Positions 26,594 through 35,656 of a DNA stretch of 60,701 nt are shown here, piece after piece. The stretch is taken from the NCBI GenBank assembly GCA_013166775.1, contig JABLTJ010000018.1, forward strand, positions 1 through 60,701. The letters run 5' to 3'. Position numbers and translations under genes: made by a program. This stretch comes from Promethearchaeati archaeon (GTDB lineage Archaea > Asgardarchaeota > Heimdallarchaeia > Heimdallarchaeales > Heimdallarchaeaceae). Position 1 is the first letter of the stretch. Each line of letters opens with the position of its first letter. Below the pieces are notes generated by a model, which saw nothing but the letters and a program-made list of their open reading frames with translations, was not told where the DNA came from and did no database searches.

Positions 26594-27407
26594 TCAAACT
26601 CTCTTTTACTGCTTTAACTTCCTTAAGCTGATTATTTAGCTTGTCTTGAAATTCTTTTGCTCTAGCTTCTGGAAAATCTGAATATATAATCGATCTCCCA
26701 ACATTTACTAATGTTTTTTCACCAAAATGATAAAGAATTTTCTTAGCGTTTCCACCTTGAGCACCAATACCAGGAACTAATGCATATGCTTCATGTTTTA
26801 GGATATTTCTAATCTCTGAAACATCCTTTGAAACTATATTATCTGTAGCACCAATAACAACGGCATCAGATTCTGCTTCATTACAGAGCGATGTAATATG
26901 GTGAAATAGAGGTTTTTCATTAAAGATTGCTGTTTTTTGAAAATGAGCTTCAGGGTTGGACATTAATGTTAAGACTATAATCCCTAATTCTTTACTGTGG
27001 GCTGCTTTTGTTGCTTCTAAAACGTTACCACTAAAGGGATTGTATGTGAAAGCATCAAACCCTTCTTCCTTGAACCAGAAAACTGCAGAGGAATTAGATG
27101 ACCCTATGTCTCCAAGTTTATGATCTATTATGGAAAGCATATTATTTTGATGCACAAGGATATTTAATTGTCTAATCTCATCTATTGTTAATCCGATTAC
27201 ATATTGTCTATTCATTTTGATAGCAGAAGTATATGGAGCTACATAGAGGATAATTCTCCTCATAAATTCCAATCTATCATCACTTGACATTACATTCTTG
27301 CTGCGTTGAGCTGGTAATGCGGGATCTAATCCTACGCATAGAAGAGTTTCCTTTTCTTTAGTTATCTTCCCTAATTTCTCAAGGAATGAATTTCTTAATG
27401 AAGCCAT
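26577..27407 (-). CDS. pyrF: Orotidine 5'-phosphate decarboxylase, long (type 2) form
   Basis: This 276-residue enzyme is of the longer OMP decarboxylase class. LCVGLDPALP is near the start, the catalytic stretch is IIDHKLGDIGSSNSSAV near residue 95, and YNPFSGNVLEA and VPGIGAQGGN follow. The usual short archaeal type has DxKxADIPNT, so this is the bacterial-style type 2 enzyme. It makes UMP. Transcribed left, last of the pyrD-K-C-F group, with a 67-nt gap after pyrC. Confidence 0.94.
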   Translation of the reverse strand: MASLRNSFLEKLGKITKEKETLLCVGLDPALPAQRSKNVMSSDDRLEFMRRIILYVAPYTSAIKMNRQYVIGLTIDEIRQLNILVHQNNMLSIIDHKLGDIGSSNSSAVFWFKEEGFDAFTYNPFSGNVLEATKAAHSKELGIIVLTLMSNPEAHFQKTAIFNEKPLFHHITSLCNEAESDAVVIGATDNIVSKDVSEIRNILKHEAYALVPGIGAQGGNAKKILYHFGEKTLVNVGRSIIYSDFPEARAKEFQDKLNNQLKEVKAVKESLTTSSV

Positions 27408-27474
27408 TAAATGGTGATTCTTTAAAGGCTATTTAATCATTTTTTTAGTGTATCAGGAAATTTGTAAGGCTGAT

Positions 27475-28686
27475 TTAGGAAAAGAGAATGATCTCTCCAG
27501 ATTTAATCACATATTTTACTTGTCCATAAAACATTTTACCTTCAAAAGGAGACCATTTTGACTTTGATTTGATCCAACTTTTATTTACTTCAAATGGATT
27601 TGACACATCTAAAATCATACAGTTTTCAGAAATATCTTTTGGTTCAATATTGAGTAATTTGGATGGAAAGACATGAAAAGCTTCTACAGCTCTCTCCCAC
27701 TCTATTTCATTTGCTTGAATTAGTGTTATTAGAGATGGTATCAACTCTTGAACTCCAGGCATCCCACTAGGACATGATGTTTTTTTCTCTTCCAATGTAT
27801 GTGGAGAATGATCAGAACTTATCATATCGATAACACCCTTAGATAAGGCTTCGATTAAATTATTCCTATCACTAGCTGTTCTAAGGGGAGGATTAACTTT
27901 CTTAAGCGAAGGGGATAAATCAGAATTCTGATCAAAGAAAAGATATCTTGGACATGTATCTGTAGATAAGTTATCTAAAGCAGTTAATTCAAGTAATCTG
28001 AGGGATAAAGTACAACTAACATGGGTTATATGGAATCTCAAAGAAGGAAAGTCGTGAGCCCATCTTAGAACAGATTGTACTGCAACGGCTTCAGCTTCAG
28101 GAGGACGTTGTTTTGCATGTTCCTTTTCATCAACTTTTGATTTAAGTATGAGAGAGTCTTCTGCATGGAAGAAAATTGGTTTAGAACTCTCTATTTGTTC
28201 AAGTTGATTGAGAGCTTCCTCAATATTCTCCTCTTTAACTGCAAGATTACCAAATGATTCAGACATAAAGATTTTGTAAGCATCACAGTGTTCATCAATC
28301 TTCATTAGATTTAGATAGTTCCTATCTGTAATAGCTGCTGCGATTCGAACATCAACAAAATCATGTTTTTCTGCAATACTCCTCTTCAGTAGAATTTGAT
28401 CTAAAGTATCAGTTATGGGATTTGTATTGGGCATATCCAAAACTGTAGATATTCCGCTATAGAGAGCAGCATCTGTGCCTGATTTCATATCTTCTTTGTG
28501 AGTATAGCCAGGCTCTCGAAAATGTACATGTATATCAATACCTGTTGGAAGACAAATCAAATTTGAACCATCTATTTCTTTCTCACCCAAATTAGTGATA
28601 CGTTTGTTGATTCTAAAGCTTAAATCACTAGTGATGAAATCTTTTCTTTCGTGATTCCAGACCTTTAGATTTGTGATATTCATCAT
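27475..28686 (-). CDS. pyrC: Dihydroorotase
   Basis: This 403-residue amidohydrolase has DIHVHFREPGYTHKEDMKSGT (residues about 51-70, zinc-binding HxH), DMPNTNPI, a metal-binding FFHAEDS, HITHVSC and the late MISSDHSPHTLEEK. It is a class I dihydroorotase of normal length. It cyclises carbamoyl-aspartate. The gene begins 3 nt after the pyrK stop. The next ATG (28683) is an equally good start. Confidence 0.95.
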   Translation of the reverse strand: MMNITNLKVWNHERKDFITSDLSFRINKRITNLGEKEIDGSNLICLPTGIDIHVHFREPGYTHKEDMKSGTDAALYSGISTVLDMPNTNPITDTLDQILLKRSIAEKHDFVDVRIAAAITDRNYLNLMKIDEHCDAYKIFMSESFGNLAVKEENIEEALNQLEQIESSKPIFFHAEDSLILKSKVDEKEHAKQRPPEAEAVAVQSVLRWAHDFPSLRFHITHVSCTLSLRLLELTALDNLSTDTCPRYLFFDQNSDLSPSLKKVNPPLRTASDRNNLIEALSKGVIDMISSDHSPHTLEEKKTSCPSGMPGVQELIPSLITLIQANEIEWERAVEAFHVFPSKLLNIEPKDISENCMILDVSNPFEVNKSWIKSKSKWSPFEGKMFYGQVKYVIKSGEIILFS

Positions 28687-28689
28687 ACT

Positions 28690-29541
28690 TTATATCCTCT
28701 GTTTCTCTCCAGTTTCAATTCTTCTATAATTACCAAAATCTTCTATTTGTTCTATTTGTTTTGCATTGAAAATGGGACCATCAACACATATTCTCCAACC
28801 TGTTGGATCAACTGCACAATAACTACACAAACCAAAACCACACCTCATATATCTATCTGCAAAACTCATTTGCATATCTATGACTTTCTGATATTTCTTC
28901 CCAATATCAAAAATAACTTTCATCATCCTTTCAGGACCAGCAGCATAGATTACAGAGGGAGTTTCAGATTTTTGCAGAAAATCTTCTAAATCCACTGTAG
29001 GAAAACCTTTGTAACCATAAGATCCATCATCAGTGCTGACATGGAATACTAGTTTCTTCTGATCATGTAGATTTTGAAACCAATCAAGATACATTAATCT
29101 GTTTTTACTCCTTGCACCCTCAAAAATGTGAATTTCTTCTTTTTCTTCTCTAAGCAGTAGATATGTTGTTAAAAGTTTCAATGGTGTCATTCCAAATCCT
29201 CCCCCAATAATCAAATGATTCACTTTATTTGGAGGTTGGAAAGGTTTTCCATAGAAACCTCTTATTCCTACTAAATCTCCTATATTTTTATTTATCATAG
29301 CTTCAGTTCCCACTCCCATCTTTGATACTCCTATCTCGAGAACATTATTTTCAAAATCTGCTATTCCAATTGGGTATTCATCAACACCTGGAATCCATAA
29401 CATAATGAATTGACCAGGTTTAGCTCCCTTTACTTTTACAGGAATATCAATTAGAAAACCAAATGTATCCTCACATTCTTCCCATTTCTTAATTATTCTT
29501 CCCATAATTGGTTTTGTATTTGGTAAGGTCTGTTTTGTCAT
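28690..29541 (-). CDS. pyrK: Dihydroorotate dehydrogenase electron transfer subunit
   Basis: This 283-residue iron-sulfur flavoprotein has a ferredoxin-reductase FAD domain (PGQFIMLWIPG), an NAD(P) part with HLIIGGGFGMTPLK, and the C-terminal [2Fe-2S] cysteines in MRCGFGLCSYC...WRICVDGP. With PyrD it forms the class 1B, NAD-linked enzyme. It overlaps pyrD by 4 bp; GGTGC-TCATAA precedes its ATG. Confidence 0.95.
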   Translation of the reverse strand: MTKQTLPNTKPIMGRIIKKWEECEDTFGFLIDIPVKVKGAKPGQFIMLWIPGVDEYPIGIADFENNVLEIGVSKMGVGTEAMINKNIGDLVGIRGFYGKPFQPPNKVNHLIIGGGFGMTPLKLLTTYLLLREEKEEIHIFEGARSKNRLMYLDWFQNLHDQKKLVFHVSTDDGSYGYKGFPTVDLEDFLQKSETPSVIYAAGPERMMKVIFDIGKKYQKVIDMQMSFADRYMRCGFGLCSYCAVDPTGWRICVDGPIFNAKQIEQIEDFGNYRRIETGEKQRI

Positions 29542-30458
29542 TTATGAGCACCTCCAACTAATTCCGAAATTTTTTCTATAGTATGTTCTTTCATGTATTT
29601 CTTAATTCTCATTTGAAAGAACTTAATCATATTTTCTGGATATGCAACTCCTAGTGCAGTTCCAATTTGAACTGCATTTGCTCCAGCAAGTAAATATTCG
29701 ATAATATCCTCTCCTCTCGATATTCCCCCCACTCCAACAATAGGGATTTTTTCACCAAAATTTTCAAATAAATCATATACATACCGAATACCTATTGGTT
29801 TGATTGCTGCACCAGATAAACCGCCCCTCTTGTAACCTAAGATAGGTATTTGTGCATCAATATCTATTACCATAGCTTTCAATGTATTTATCGCTACTAA
29901 AGCATCACATCCTCCTTTAACAGCAGCTTCAGCTATATCAATTATATTGTTCACGTTGGGAGTAAGCTTAACCCAAATTGGAGAGGATGTTATGCTTCTT
30001 ATTTTTTTAACAATGTTAAACACTGTTTCGGGATTAGTACCTATTTGCGTTCCTCCTTTTTCTATATTAGGGCAACTTAAATTTAATTCAAATGCTAGAA
30101 TGTGAAGATCTTTTAATCCCTCTAATACTTCTACGAATTCTGTTTCATTTTCTCCAAAAACTGAAGCTATTGTAGGTATTTTATTTTCAATTAACTTTTC
30201 TATATCTTCTCTAAATACTTTATACCCAGGATTTGCTAGTCCAACAGAGTTAATAACGCTCTTAATCTCTTGCAAGGCAAAAATACTTGGATTAGGATTA
30301 CCTTTCCGTGCTCTTGGACCAATACTTTTTGTTACAACTGCTCCCATACCTGCTTCATATATTCTTTGAAGAGTTGAGTATGATGTTCCAAGAATACCAG
30401 ATGAGAGAATGAGAGGGTTGCGAAGTTTTATACTTCCTACAGTAGTTTCCAATTCCAT
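29538..30458 (-). CDS. pyrD: Dihydroorotate dehydrogenase, class 1B catalytic subunit
   Basis: This 306-residue FMN enzyme has NPLILSSGILGTS, AFELNLSCPNIEKGGTQIG with the catalytic Cys of class 1B (residue about 131), IWVKLTPNVNNI, and PIVGVGGISRGEDIIEYLLAGANAVQIGTA. It oxidises dihydroorotate to orotate, coupled to NAD via PyrK. First gene of the leftward pyrimidine group, with a 182-nt divergent promoter region upstream. Confidence 0.96.
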   Translation of the reverse strand: MELETTVGSIKLRNPLILSSGILGTSYSTLQRIYEAGMGAVVTKSIGPRARKGNPNPSIFALQEIKSVINSVGLANPGYKVFREDIEKLIENKIPTIASVFGENETEFVEVLEGLKDLHILAFELNLSCPNIEKGGTQIGTNPETVFNIVKKIRSITSSPIWVKLTPNVNNIIDIAEAAVKGGCDALVAINTLKAMVIDIDAQIPILGYKRGGLSGAAIKPIGIRYVYDLFENFGEKIPIVGVGGISRGEDIIEYLLAGANAVQIGTALGVAYPENMIKFFQMRIKKYMKEHTIEKISELVGGAHK

Positions 30459-30640
30459 AAGAGACGAAATTATGCAAACTTGAAAAGTTTTACTAATTAA
30501 TTGAGTAAATTGAATAAAATTTTTAATGAGATATAGATTTGTTTAGTAAAAAATGCTTTACCTATAGTAAATTTGATAAAGACAAAAAATACATTTTGTA
30601 AAAGTACAATCAAGCAAAATCTACATTTGGTGAACTGAGT

Positions 30641-31345
30641 TTGGCAAAAATCGCTGTAATATCTGACATTCACTCAAACATTTTTGCACTAGAAGTTGTT
30701 CTCAAAGATATTAAGAAAAAGAAAAATATTAAAGAGATTATCTGTCTAGGTGATGTTGTAGGATACTATCCTTATCCAAATGAATGTATTGAGTTAATAA
30801 GAGATAATTGTTCAGTCACTATGTTGGGAAATCATGATGCGGGAGTTATTGGTCAAGAATCAGCGTTCTTTTTCAATCCCACAGCATATGAAATGGTAGT
30901 ATGGACTAAAGAGAACTTGAAGCAAGAGAATTATAACTGGTTGACTTCATTACCGAGGAAAAAAACAATTGAAAGAGGAAGTAAAACTATCTATCTTGTT
31001 CATGGATCTCCCTTAAGAACTTTTGATTACTTTGATGCGTTTTCAGAGGAATCATGGTACTCCATGTTAGAGAAATCCTTTGAAACAACAAAAACAGATA
31101 TTCTGATGGTTGGGCATACACATATTCCATTTAAACTTAAATTCGAGAAGAAACACTTCTTGAATCCTGGATCTGTAGGACAACCAAGAAACGGAGTTCC
31201 AGGAGCATATTATGCTATTCTAAATACAAATCCAGTTTCAATTTCTATGGAACATCTAAACTACGATTATTCACCACTGCAAAAAAGAATGAAAGAGTTA
31301 GGTTTACCTGAATCATTAAGTGAAAGATTGAATCATGGCTTCTAA
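30641..31345 (+). CDS. Calcineurin-like metallophosphoesterase (YfcE/MJ0936 type)
   Basis: This 234-residue phosphodiesterase has the complete two-metal motif set: AVISDIHSN, CLGDVVGYYP, MLGNHDAG, YLVHGSP and MVGHTHIPF. Family members cleave phosphodiesters or nucleotides; the substrate is unknown here. The TTG start lies 7 nt behind GGTGA. It is divergent from pyrD and ends 8 nt from the next convergent gene. Confidence 0.88.
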   Translation: MAKIAVISDIHSNIFALEVVLKDIKKKKNIKEIICLGDVVGYYPYPNECIELIRDNCSVTMLGNHDAGVIGQESAFFFNPTAYEMVVWTKENLKQENYNWLTSLPRKKTIERGSKTIYLVHGSPLRTFDYFDAFSEESWYSMLEKSFETTKTDILMVGHTHIPFKLKFEKKHFLNPGSVGQPRNGVPGAYYAILNTNPVSISMEHLNYDYSPLQKRMKELGLPESLSERLNHGF

Positions 31346-31353
31346 AGAAAACT

Positions 31354-31737
31354 TCAGTCATAATTATATGAAAAACCGTTTTCTTCTTCGATTTCATGCA
31401 GTTCTTCTTCGAGTTTATCATTATAAAGATCGTATAATATGACAAGAGCTACTCCTTTATGTACCCCCGCTTTTACAGAGAGCTTCTTATAACTAATTCC
31501 TGGATCTTCAGTAAGGATCTTATCTCTAATAAAACTCTTAATATTCTGATAATTTGGTATGGTTCTAATACCATCAACTAATTCGCTTAATCTGCCATCA
31601 AAACCTGCGAAATTAACGTCAACCTTCTTCTGTTTTTTGATCTTTTCAAGAAGTTTTTCGTTAAGCTCCTTCTCTTTTTTCTTATCTTCTTTGATTTTCT
31701 TTTGACTGCTGTCCAGATAATCAAACATCGTACTCAT
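31354..31737 (-). CDS. Small charged protein with winged-helix-like C-terminus
   Basis: This 127-residue protein has no recognised family. The N-terminal 45 residues are a lysine/glutamate-rich helix, likely coiled coil. The C-terminal half (DPGISYKKLSVKAGVHKGVALVILYDLY) has the helix-turn-helix rhythm of a small winged-helix domain, and the protein ends in a glutamate-rich tail. A DNA- or RNA-binding role is inference. ATG 31737 follows GGGGTAAATTC. It is isolated, bordered upstream by a long noncoding stretch. Confidence 0.6.
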   Translation of the reverse strand: MSTMFDYLDSSQKKIKEDKKKEKELNEKLLEKIKKQKKVDVNFAGFDGRLSELVDGIRTIPNYQNIKSFIRDKILTEDPGISYKKLSVKAGVHKGVALVILYDLYNDKLEEELHEIEEENGFSYNYD

Positions 31738-32558
31738 GAATTTACCCCAATCTCGACTAACCTTTGCTTATGCTAGTTAGTATCCTAAAAAAAGGTTTTG
31801 TATTCACTTAATTCAAATAAAAATTTGTTGTAATAAAGGAAACTTTTTTTTGTAGTAAAAATTATTTACTTAAGTTAACAATCCTTTCGTTTACATGAAA
31901 ACGATTTTGGTCGTTGAATCATTTATTTCTACATTTCATAAACAAGTTACTAGAATAGAAAAACAATCTTTAGTATAGAAAATGAGAAGATTCAACTGAA
32001 TTTTGATTACATTTTTAATGGAAAATCCCGACAAAATATTGAATGGGATATTGTTCTTGTGGTTTACATTACTTAGCACATGATTCCAACAACTAGATAT
32101 TAGTTAGAGTCAAAATTAACAACGTTTAATCAATAAATCCTTTAAGGAAATTACACTAGATTTGTCTTCAAAACAATAATGAAATGTGCATTTAATTAGA
32201 CAGCATATTAACATATTTTATCAAAAGAAAATTGAATTTATGTTCAGAGTAACATATATCATTTCTTTAATAATTTATTAAAAATTTTAGAAAAAACAAT
32301 TACCTGTTAAACAATTTTTTGAGCATATAATTTATAGTTCTAATAAGATTATGTTTAAAGGATTAATTTCTGCTGTGATAAATTCATTATTCTTTTAAAT
32401 GAATCAATCTCATTTCTTGTTTTTTTGAAAGGATAGAAAGCAGGAACAAAAGCTCATCTGAAAGGTATTGAGTTTGTGGAGTGTTCAATAGAATCATTTA
32501 CCTTTTATAGTCTTTGCAGATATTTATTATAGAGAAAGTCAAATAGGATTGAGTTAAA
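31738..32558. other. 821-nt AT-rich stretch with no gene found
   Basis: Both strands were read: no frame longer than about 25 codons with coding character, no tRNA-like arm and no repeats. A 21-codon frame at 32019 is too short and lacks a family. It presumably holds the promoters of the flanking divergent genes. It could be an eroded gene or hold an unrecognised RNA. Confidence 0.5.
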
Positions 32559-34103
32559 TTGAATTATCGAGAGCTTTTTGACTTTTACAATCAGCTTCAA
32601 ACAGCAGATCAAGATAAGAAAGAAAATGCTATTCTTAAAATCTTAAGAAATGAACATTTTTTTTCAGTTCTTTCCGATATCAAATTACGAAGAGGAAGTG
32701 TGGGGAGTGAAGAAGAATTAAAAAAATTAATTTCCGATATATTTCAAATCATAGCTCAAAATGATTTAGTAGCCTTTCTGATTGAAGTTGCAAAATCAAA
32801 ACATGAAAATATTGATGATGAAATCTTAAGTTTTAATGCTATTCAGCTTCTTGGATATACAAATAACGTTGATATTATCCAACATTTAATTGATTTGCTC
32901 AATTTTCCAAAGGAATGGGATATAGGAATGGATTATGATGAAGTTATTTTAACTGCTATTGCTAGAATCGGTGGCAAAGAAGCTCTAAAATTTCTTAAAA
33001 GTGCTCTCAACAACAGTAAAATTGAGAGAAACAATCTAATTTCAGCTTTAAACGCATTTACTGCTTATCATATTCCAACAATAATTTCTAAATCCTCGAG
33101 ACTTGATAACTTAACTCCTGAATTATTTGAAATTGTTGAGGAATTACTCCTTAGTAAGAAAAGTAGTTATTTAGATAGAAAGAATTCTTTACATTTTGTT
33201 AATGTTCTAGAAAACTGTAGAATAATCGATATGGAGAAAAAATTAGACATTATACTAAAAGCACTGATGTTAGCAGAGAATATTGAAATGAATCTACACA
33301 GTCTGAAATGGCAGGATTTTGATGGAAGACTCAGTTCTCCTGTAGATATATTACACAGTGGAGAATGGTTAGAAGCAAAGATACAATTAGGAAAGAATAG
33401 TGAATCTATTCCTCTTCTTTTGAGAGAACTCTCTAAAATAAACATTGAAAGAGATCAAAATTACAATATAATAAGATTTGTGAGAACTTTAATTGATATT
33501 TTAGGGTTTGTCGAGTTTAACAATGATAAAACATTGAAAAGTACTGTCTATCAGGAATTAAGTAGATTGATAAGAATTCAAGTTTATAGAGAGAGAGCTT
33601 TAACAGCTTTATTGATAAGGTGGAAAATTTGGGATTATCCTAAACCAATTATTGATGATTTTGTAGATATAACATTGGATGGAGCTTTTAGAAATTTAAA
33701 TGAAGAAACCAAGAAAACAGCTTTGAAATTTTGTGAGCAAGTCCTATTTAAGTGGGGAAAACGCTATGAACTAATCGGAAGTAAAGAGATTACTGAAGTC
33801 GTAGAGTATTATCAAGATCAAAATTTAAAGGATAGAAGAAGAATTATTAATTTTTTGTTCTGGATTGGTGGAGTATATTCTCTAGCCACTCTTAATATTA
33901 TTAGAAAAACAGAAGAAAAAGAATTAAGCGATTTTATTTATTCAGAATTTAAACAAATGCTTAACAGAGGACAATTTAAACTCTGTCGAATTCATACTAT
34001 CAGAAAAATAGAGACGTTAGATTTCTGTTCCGATTGCCTACAATCAATCCAATGGTATCCCTTTCTAAAGGAAGAAAATGCTAAAAAGCATAAAATTTCA
34101 TAG
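32559..34103 (+). CDS. Helical-repeat (HEAT-like) protein of unknown function
   Basis: This 514-residue soluble protein is almost entirely helical. Pairs such as DDEILSFNAIQLLGYTNNVDIIQHLIDLL and DEVILTAIARIGGKEALKFLKSAL have the HEAT-repeat pattern. A single CxxC (FCSDC) lies near residue 487 in the tail. TTG start. It precedes the LRR gene on the same strand by 163 nt, so both may be scaffold proteins, but they probably have separate promoters. No catalytic motif was seen. Confidence 0.65.
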   Translation: MNYRELFDFYNQLQTADQDKKENAILKILRNEHFFSVLSDIKLRRGSVGSEEELKKLISDIFQIIAQNDLVAFLIEVAKSKHENIDDEILSFNAIQLLGYTNNVDIIQHLIDLLNFPKEWDIGMDYDEVILTAIARIGGKEALKFLKSALNNSKIERNNLISALNAFTAYHIPTIISKSSRLDNLTPELFEIVEELLLSKKSSYLDRKNSLHFVNVLENCRIIDMEKKLDIILKALMLAENIEMNLHSLKWQDFDGRLSSPVDILHSGEWLEAKIQLGKNSESIPLLLRELSKINIERDQNYNIIRFVRTLIDILGFVEFNNDKTLKSTVYQELSRLIRIQVYRERALTALLIRWKIWDYPKPIIDDFVDITLDGAFRNLNEETKKTALKFCEQVLFKWGKRYELIGSKEITEVVEYYQDQNLKDRRRIINFLFWIGGVYSLATLNIIRKTEEKELSDFIYSEFKQMLNRGQFKLCRIHTIRKIETLDFCSDCLQSIQWYPFLKEENAKKHKIS

Positions 34104-34266
34104 AAACCTTCATTTTTTCATGTTTTTCTTAGGATATTATGTGTTTTTTAATGATTTTTTAGTAGTAAATTGGATTACATTGTTTTCTTTTATCAAAAAG
34201 TTGTAAAGCGATAATAAAATAAACAAAGATTAATAAAAACATAAAAAACTTAACAGGAGAAGAAAA

Positions 34267-35565
34267 ATGAGAGTAAGAATTGCTTACATTAAAAGCGGTT
34301 ATATGAAATATTTTAGTAAAAAGGTGAACACAAAGGTACTAAATCTAGATTTTAGCTATTCCAAACTGTTCTTCGTTGATTTACAAAATTTAGAAAAATG
34401 TACTAGATTAGAAGAACTGAATCTTAGCAATAATCTGCTCTCATCTATTAAATTACAACCTTTAGCAGAATGTTCGAACTTAAAGAAAATTAATCTAAAA
34501 AATAACCAACTAAAGTCTGTTAATCTGCAGCCTTTAGCAGAATGTACAAATTTAGAAAGACTGGATCTTAGCCATAACAGTCAGTATAGTGTTGATTTAC
34601 ATCCATTGTCAAAATGCAAAAGTCTAAGGGAGCTGGATCTTAGCGATAATCCGCTGACTAGTGTTTATTTGTGGCCATTAACAAAATGTAATAATCTAAA
34701 TGAGCTTTTTCTTAGCAATAACATGCTCTCTTCTGTTGATATGCAACCTTTGGCAAAATGTTACTCTTTGGAATGGATTGCACTTAGTAAGAATAAACTT
34801 ACATCTGTTGATTTGCAACCATTAGAGGGATGCTCAAATATAGAAGTTCTTTTTCTTCATGATAACAAGCTACCATCTATTGAATTGGAACCATTAGCAA
34901 AATGTACTAAGCTGAGAGGACTAAGTCTTAATACTAATATGCTGACATCTATTGATTTACAACCACTAGTAGAATGCACAAACTTAGAATGGCTTTATCT
35001 TGGTGAAAACAAACTATCCTCTATCGATTTGCAACCTTTAGCAAATTGTATTAAGCTAAATGAGCTTGATCTTAACAATAACAAACTGACTAACATTGAT
35101 TTACAACCATTAGCAGAATGTACTAAACTTAGAGGACTTAGTCTTAATTGTAATATGCTGACATCTATTGATTTGCAACCTTTAGCAGAATGCACCGATT
35201 TAATATGGCTTTATCTTGGTGAAAACAAACTATCTTCTGTCGACTTACAACCTTTAGCAAATCACACAAGCTTAAAGAGGCTTAATCTTAGCAATAACAA
35301 ACTGGCTAACATTGACTTACAACCATTAAAAGAAAGTAGAAATTTAGAAAAGATTTCTCTTGATAATAATAAGCTTATTACTCTTGATCTTAATTCTCTC
35401 TATGGTTTTTCAAAATTAAGGGATTTCAAATTAGATGATAATGTAAAAATCGAATGGAGAGAAAAAAGATACAATAGAAGAAAGATACCAGAAGGATTAA
35501 CGAAATATGAAGAGAAAATAAGAGAGACTATTAAGAAAAGAAGGATTCAAAATGCACCAGTGTAA
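34267..35565 (+). CDS. Leucine-rich repeat protein with about 15 near-identical 24-residue repeats
   Basis: This 432-residue protein has repeats of the form LxLSxNxLxSIDLQPLAxCTxLxx from about residue 35 to 395, each 24 residues. There is no signal peptide or membrane helix, so it is cytoplasmic. The C-terminus is a basic helical cap (EWREKRYNRRKIPEGL...). The strong SD AGGAGAAG stands before the ATG. Repeats 9-11 and 12-14 are a recent three-repeat duplication (see the repeat entry). LRR surfaces bind proteins; the partner is unknown. The same repeat type is seen in the broken gene at 7841-8305. Confidence 0.88.
   Translation: MRVRIAYIKSGYMKYFSKKVNTKVLNLDFSYSKLFFVDLQNLEKCTRLEELNLSNNLLSSIKLQPLAECSNLKKINLKNNQLKSVNLQPLAECTNLERLDLSHNSQYSVDLHPLSKCKSLRELDLSDNPLTSVYLWPLTKCNNLNELFLSNNMLSSVDMQPLAKCYSLEWIALSKNKLTSVDLQPLEGCSNIEVLFLHDNKLPSIELEPLAKCTKLRGLSLNTNMLTSIDLQPLVECTNLEWLYLGENKLSSIDLQPLANCIKLNELDLNNNKLTNIDLQPLAECTKLRGLSLNCNMLTSIDLQPLAECTDLIWLYLGENKLSSVDLQPLANHTSLKRLNLSNNKLANIDLQPLKESRNLEKISLDNNKLITLDLNSLYGFSKLRDFKLDDNVKIEWREKRYNRRKIPEGLTKYEEKIRETIKKRRIQNAPV
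34921..35352 (+). repeat. 216-bp tandem duplication inside the LRR gene
   Basis: 34921-35136 and 35137-35352 encode the same order of three LRR units (LSLNxNMLTSIDLQPL, LYLGENKLSS(I/V)DLQPL, NNKLxNIDLQPL) and share long identical stretches at the DNA level. The period of 216 nt equals nine times 24 nt, i.e. three 24-residue repeats. This is an in-frame expansion of the repeat array, younger than the single-repeat divergence. Confidence 0.8.
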
Positions 35566-35569
35566 GAGA

Positions 35570-35587
35570 GGAACTTCAAGGAGTTCC
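35570..35587. terminator. Hairpin and T-run after the LRR gene
   Basis: GGAACT (35570-35575) pairs with AGTTCC (35582-35587) across a 6-nt loop, followed a few bases later by TCCTTTTTAATT. It lies 5 nt after the LRR stop codon and before the convergent glpK end, so it resembles an intrinsic terminator. Confidence 0.45.
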
Positions 35588-35656
35588 AAATCCTTTTTAA
35601 TTATCTGAATCAAGAATATTATCAGAAAGTCAAATAAGTGAAATTTTAAAAAAGAT

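Noticed and set aside
32019..32084. 21-codon hydrophobic frame in the 821-nt gap
   Set aside because: Too short, no SD, and no match to a known small protein family.
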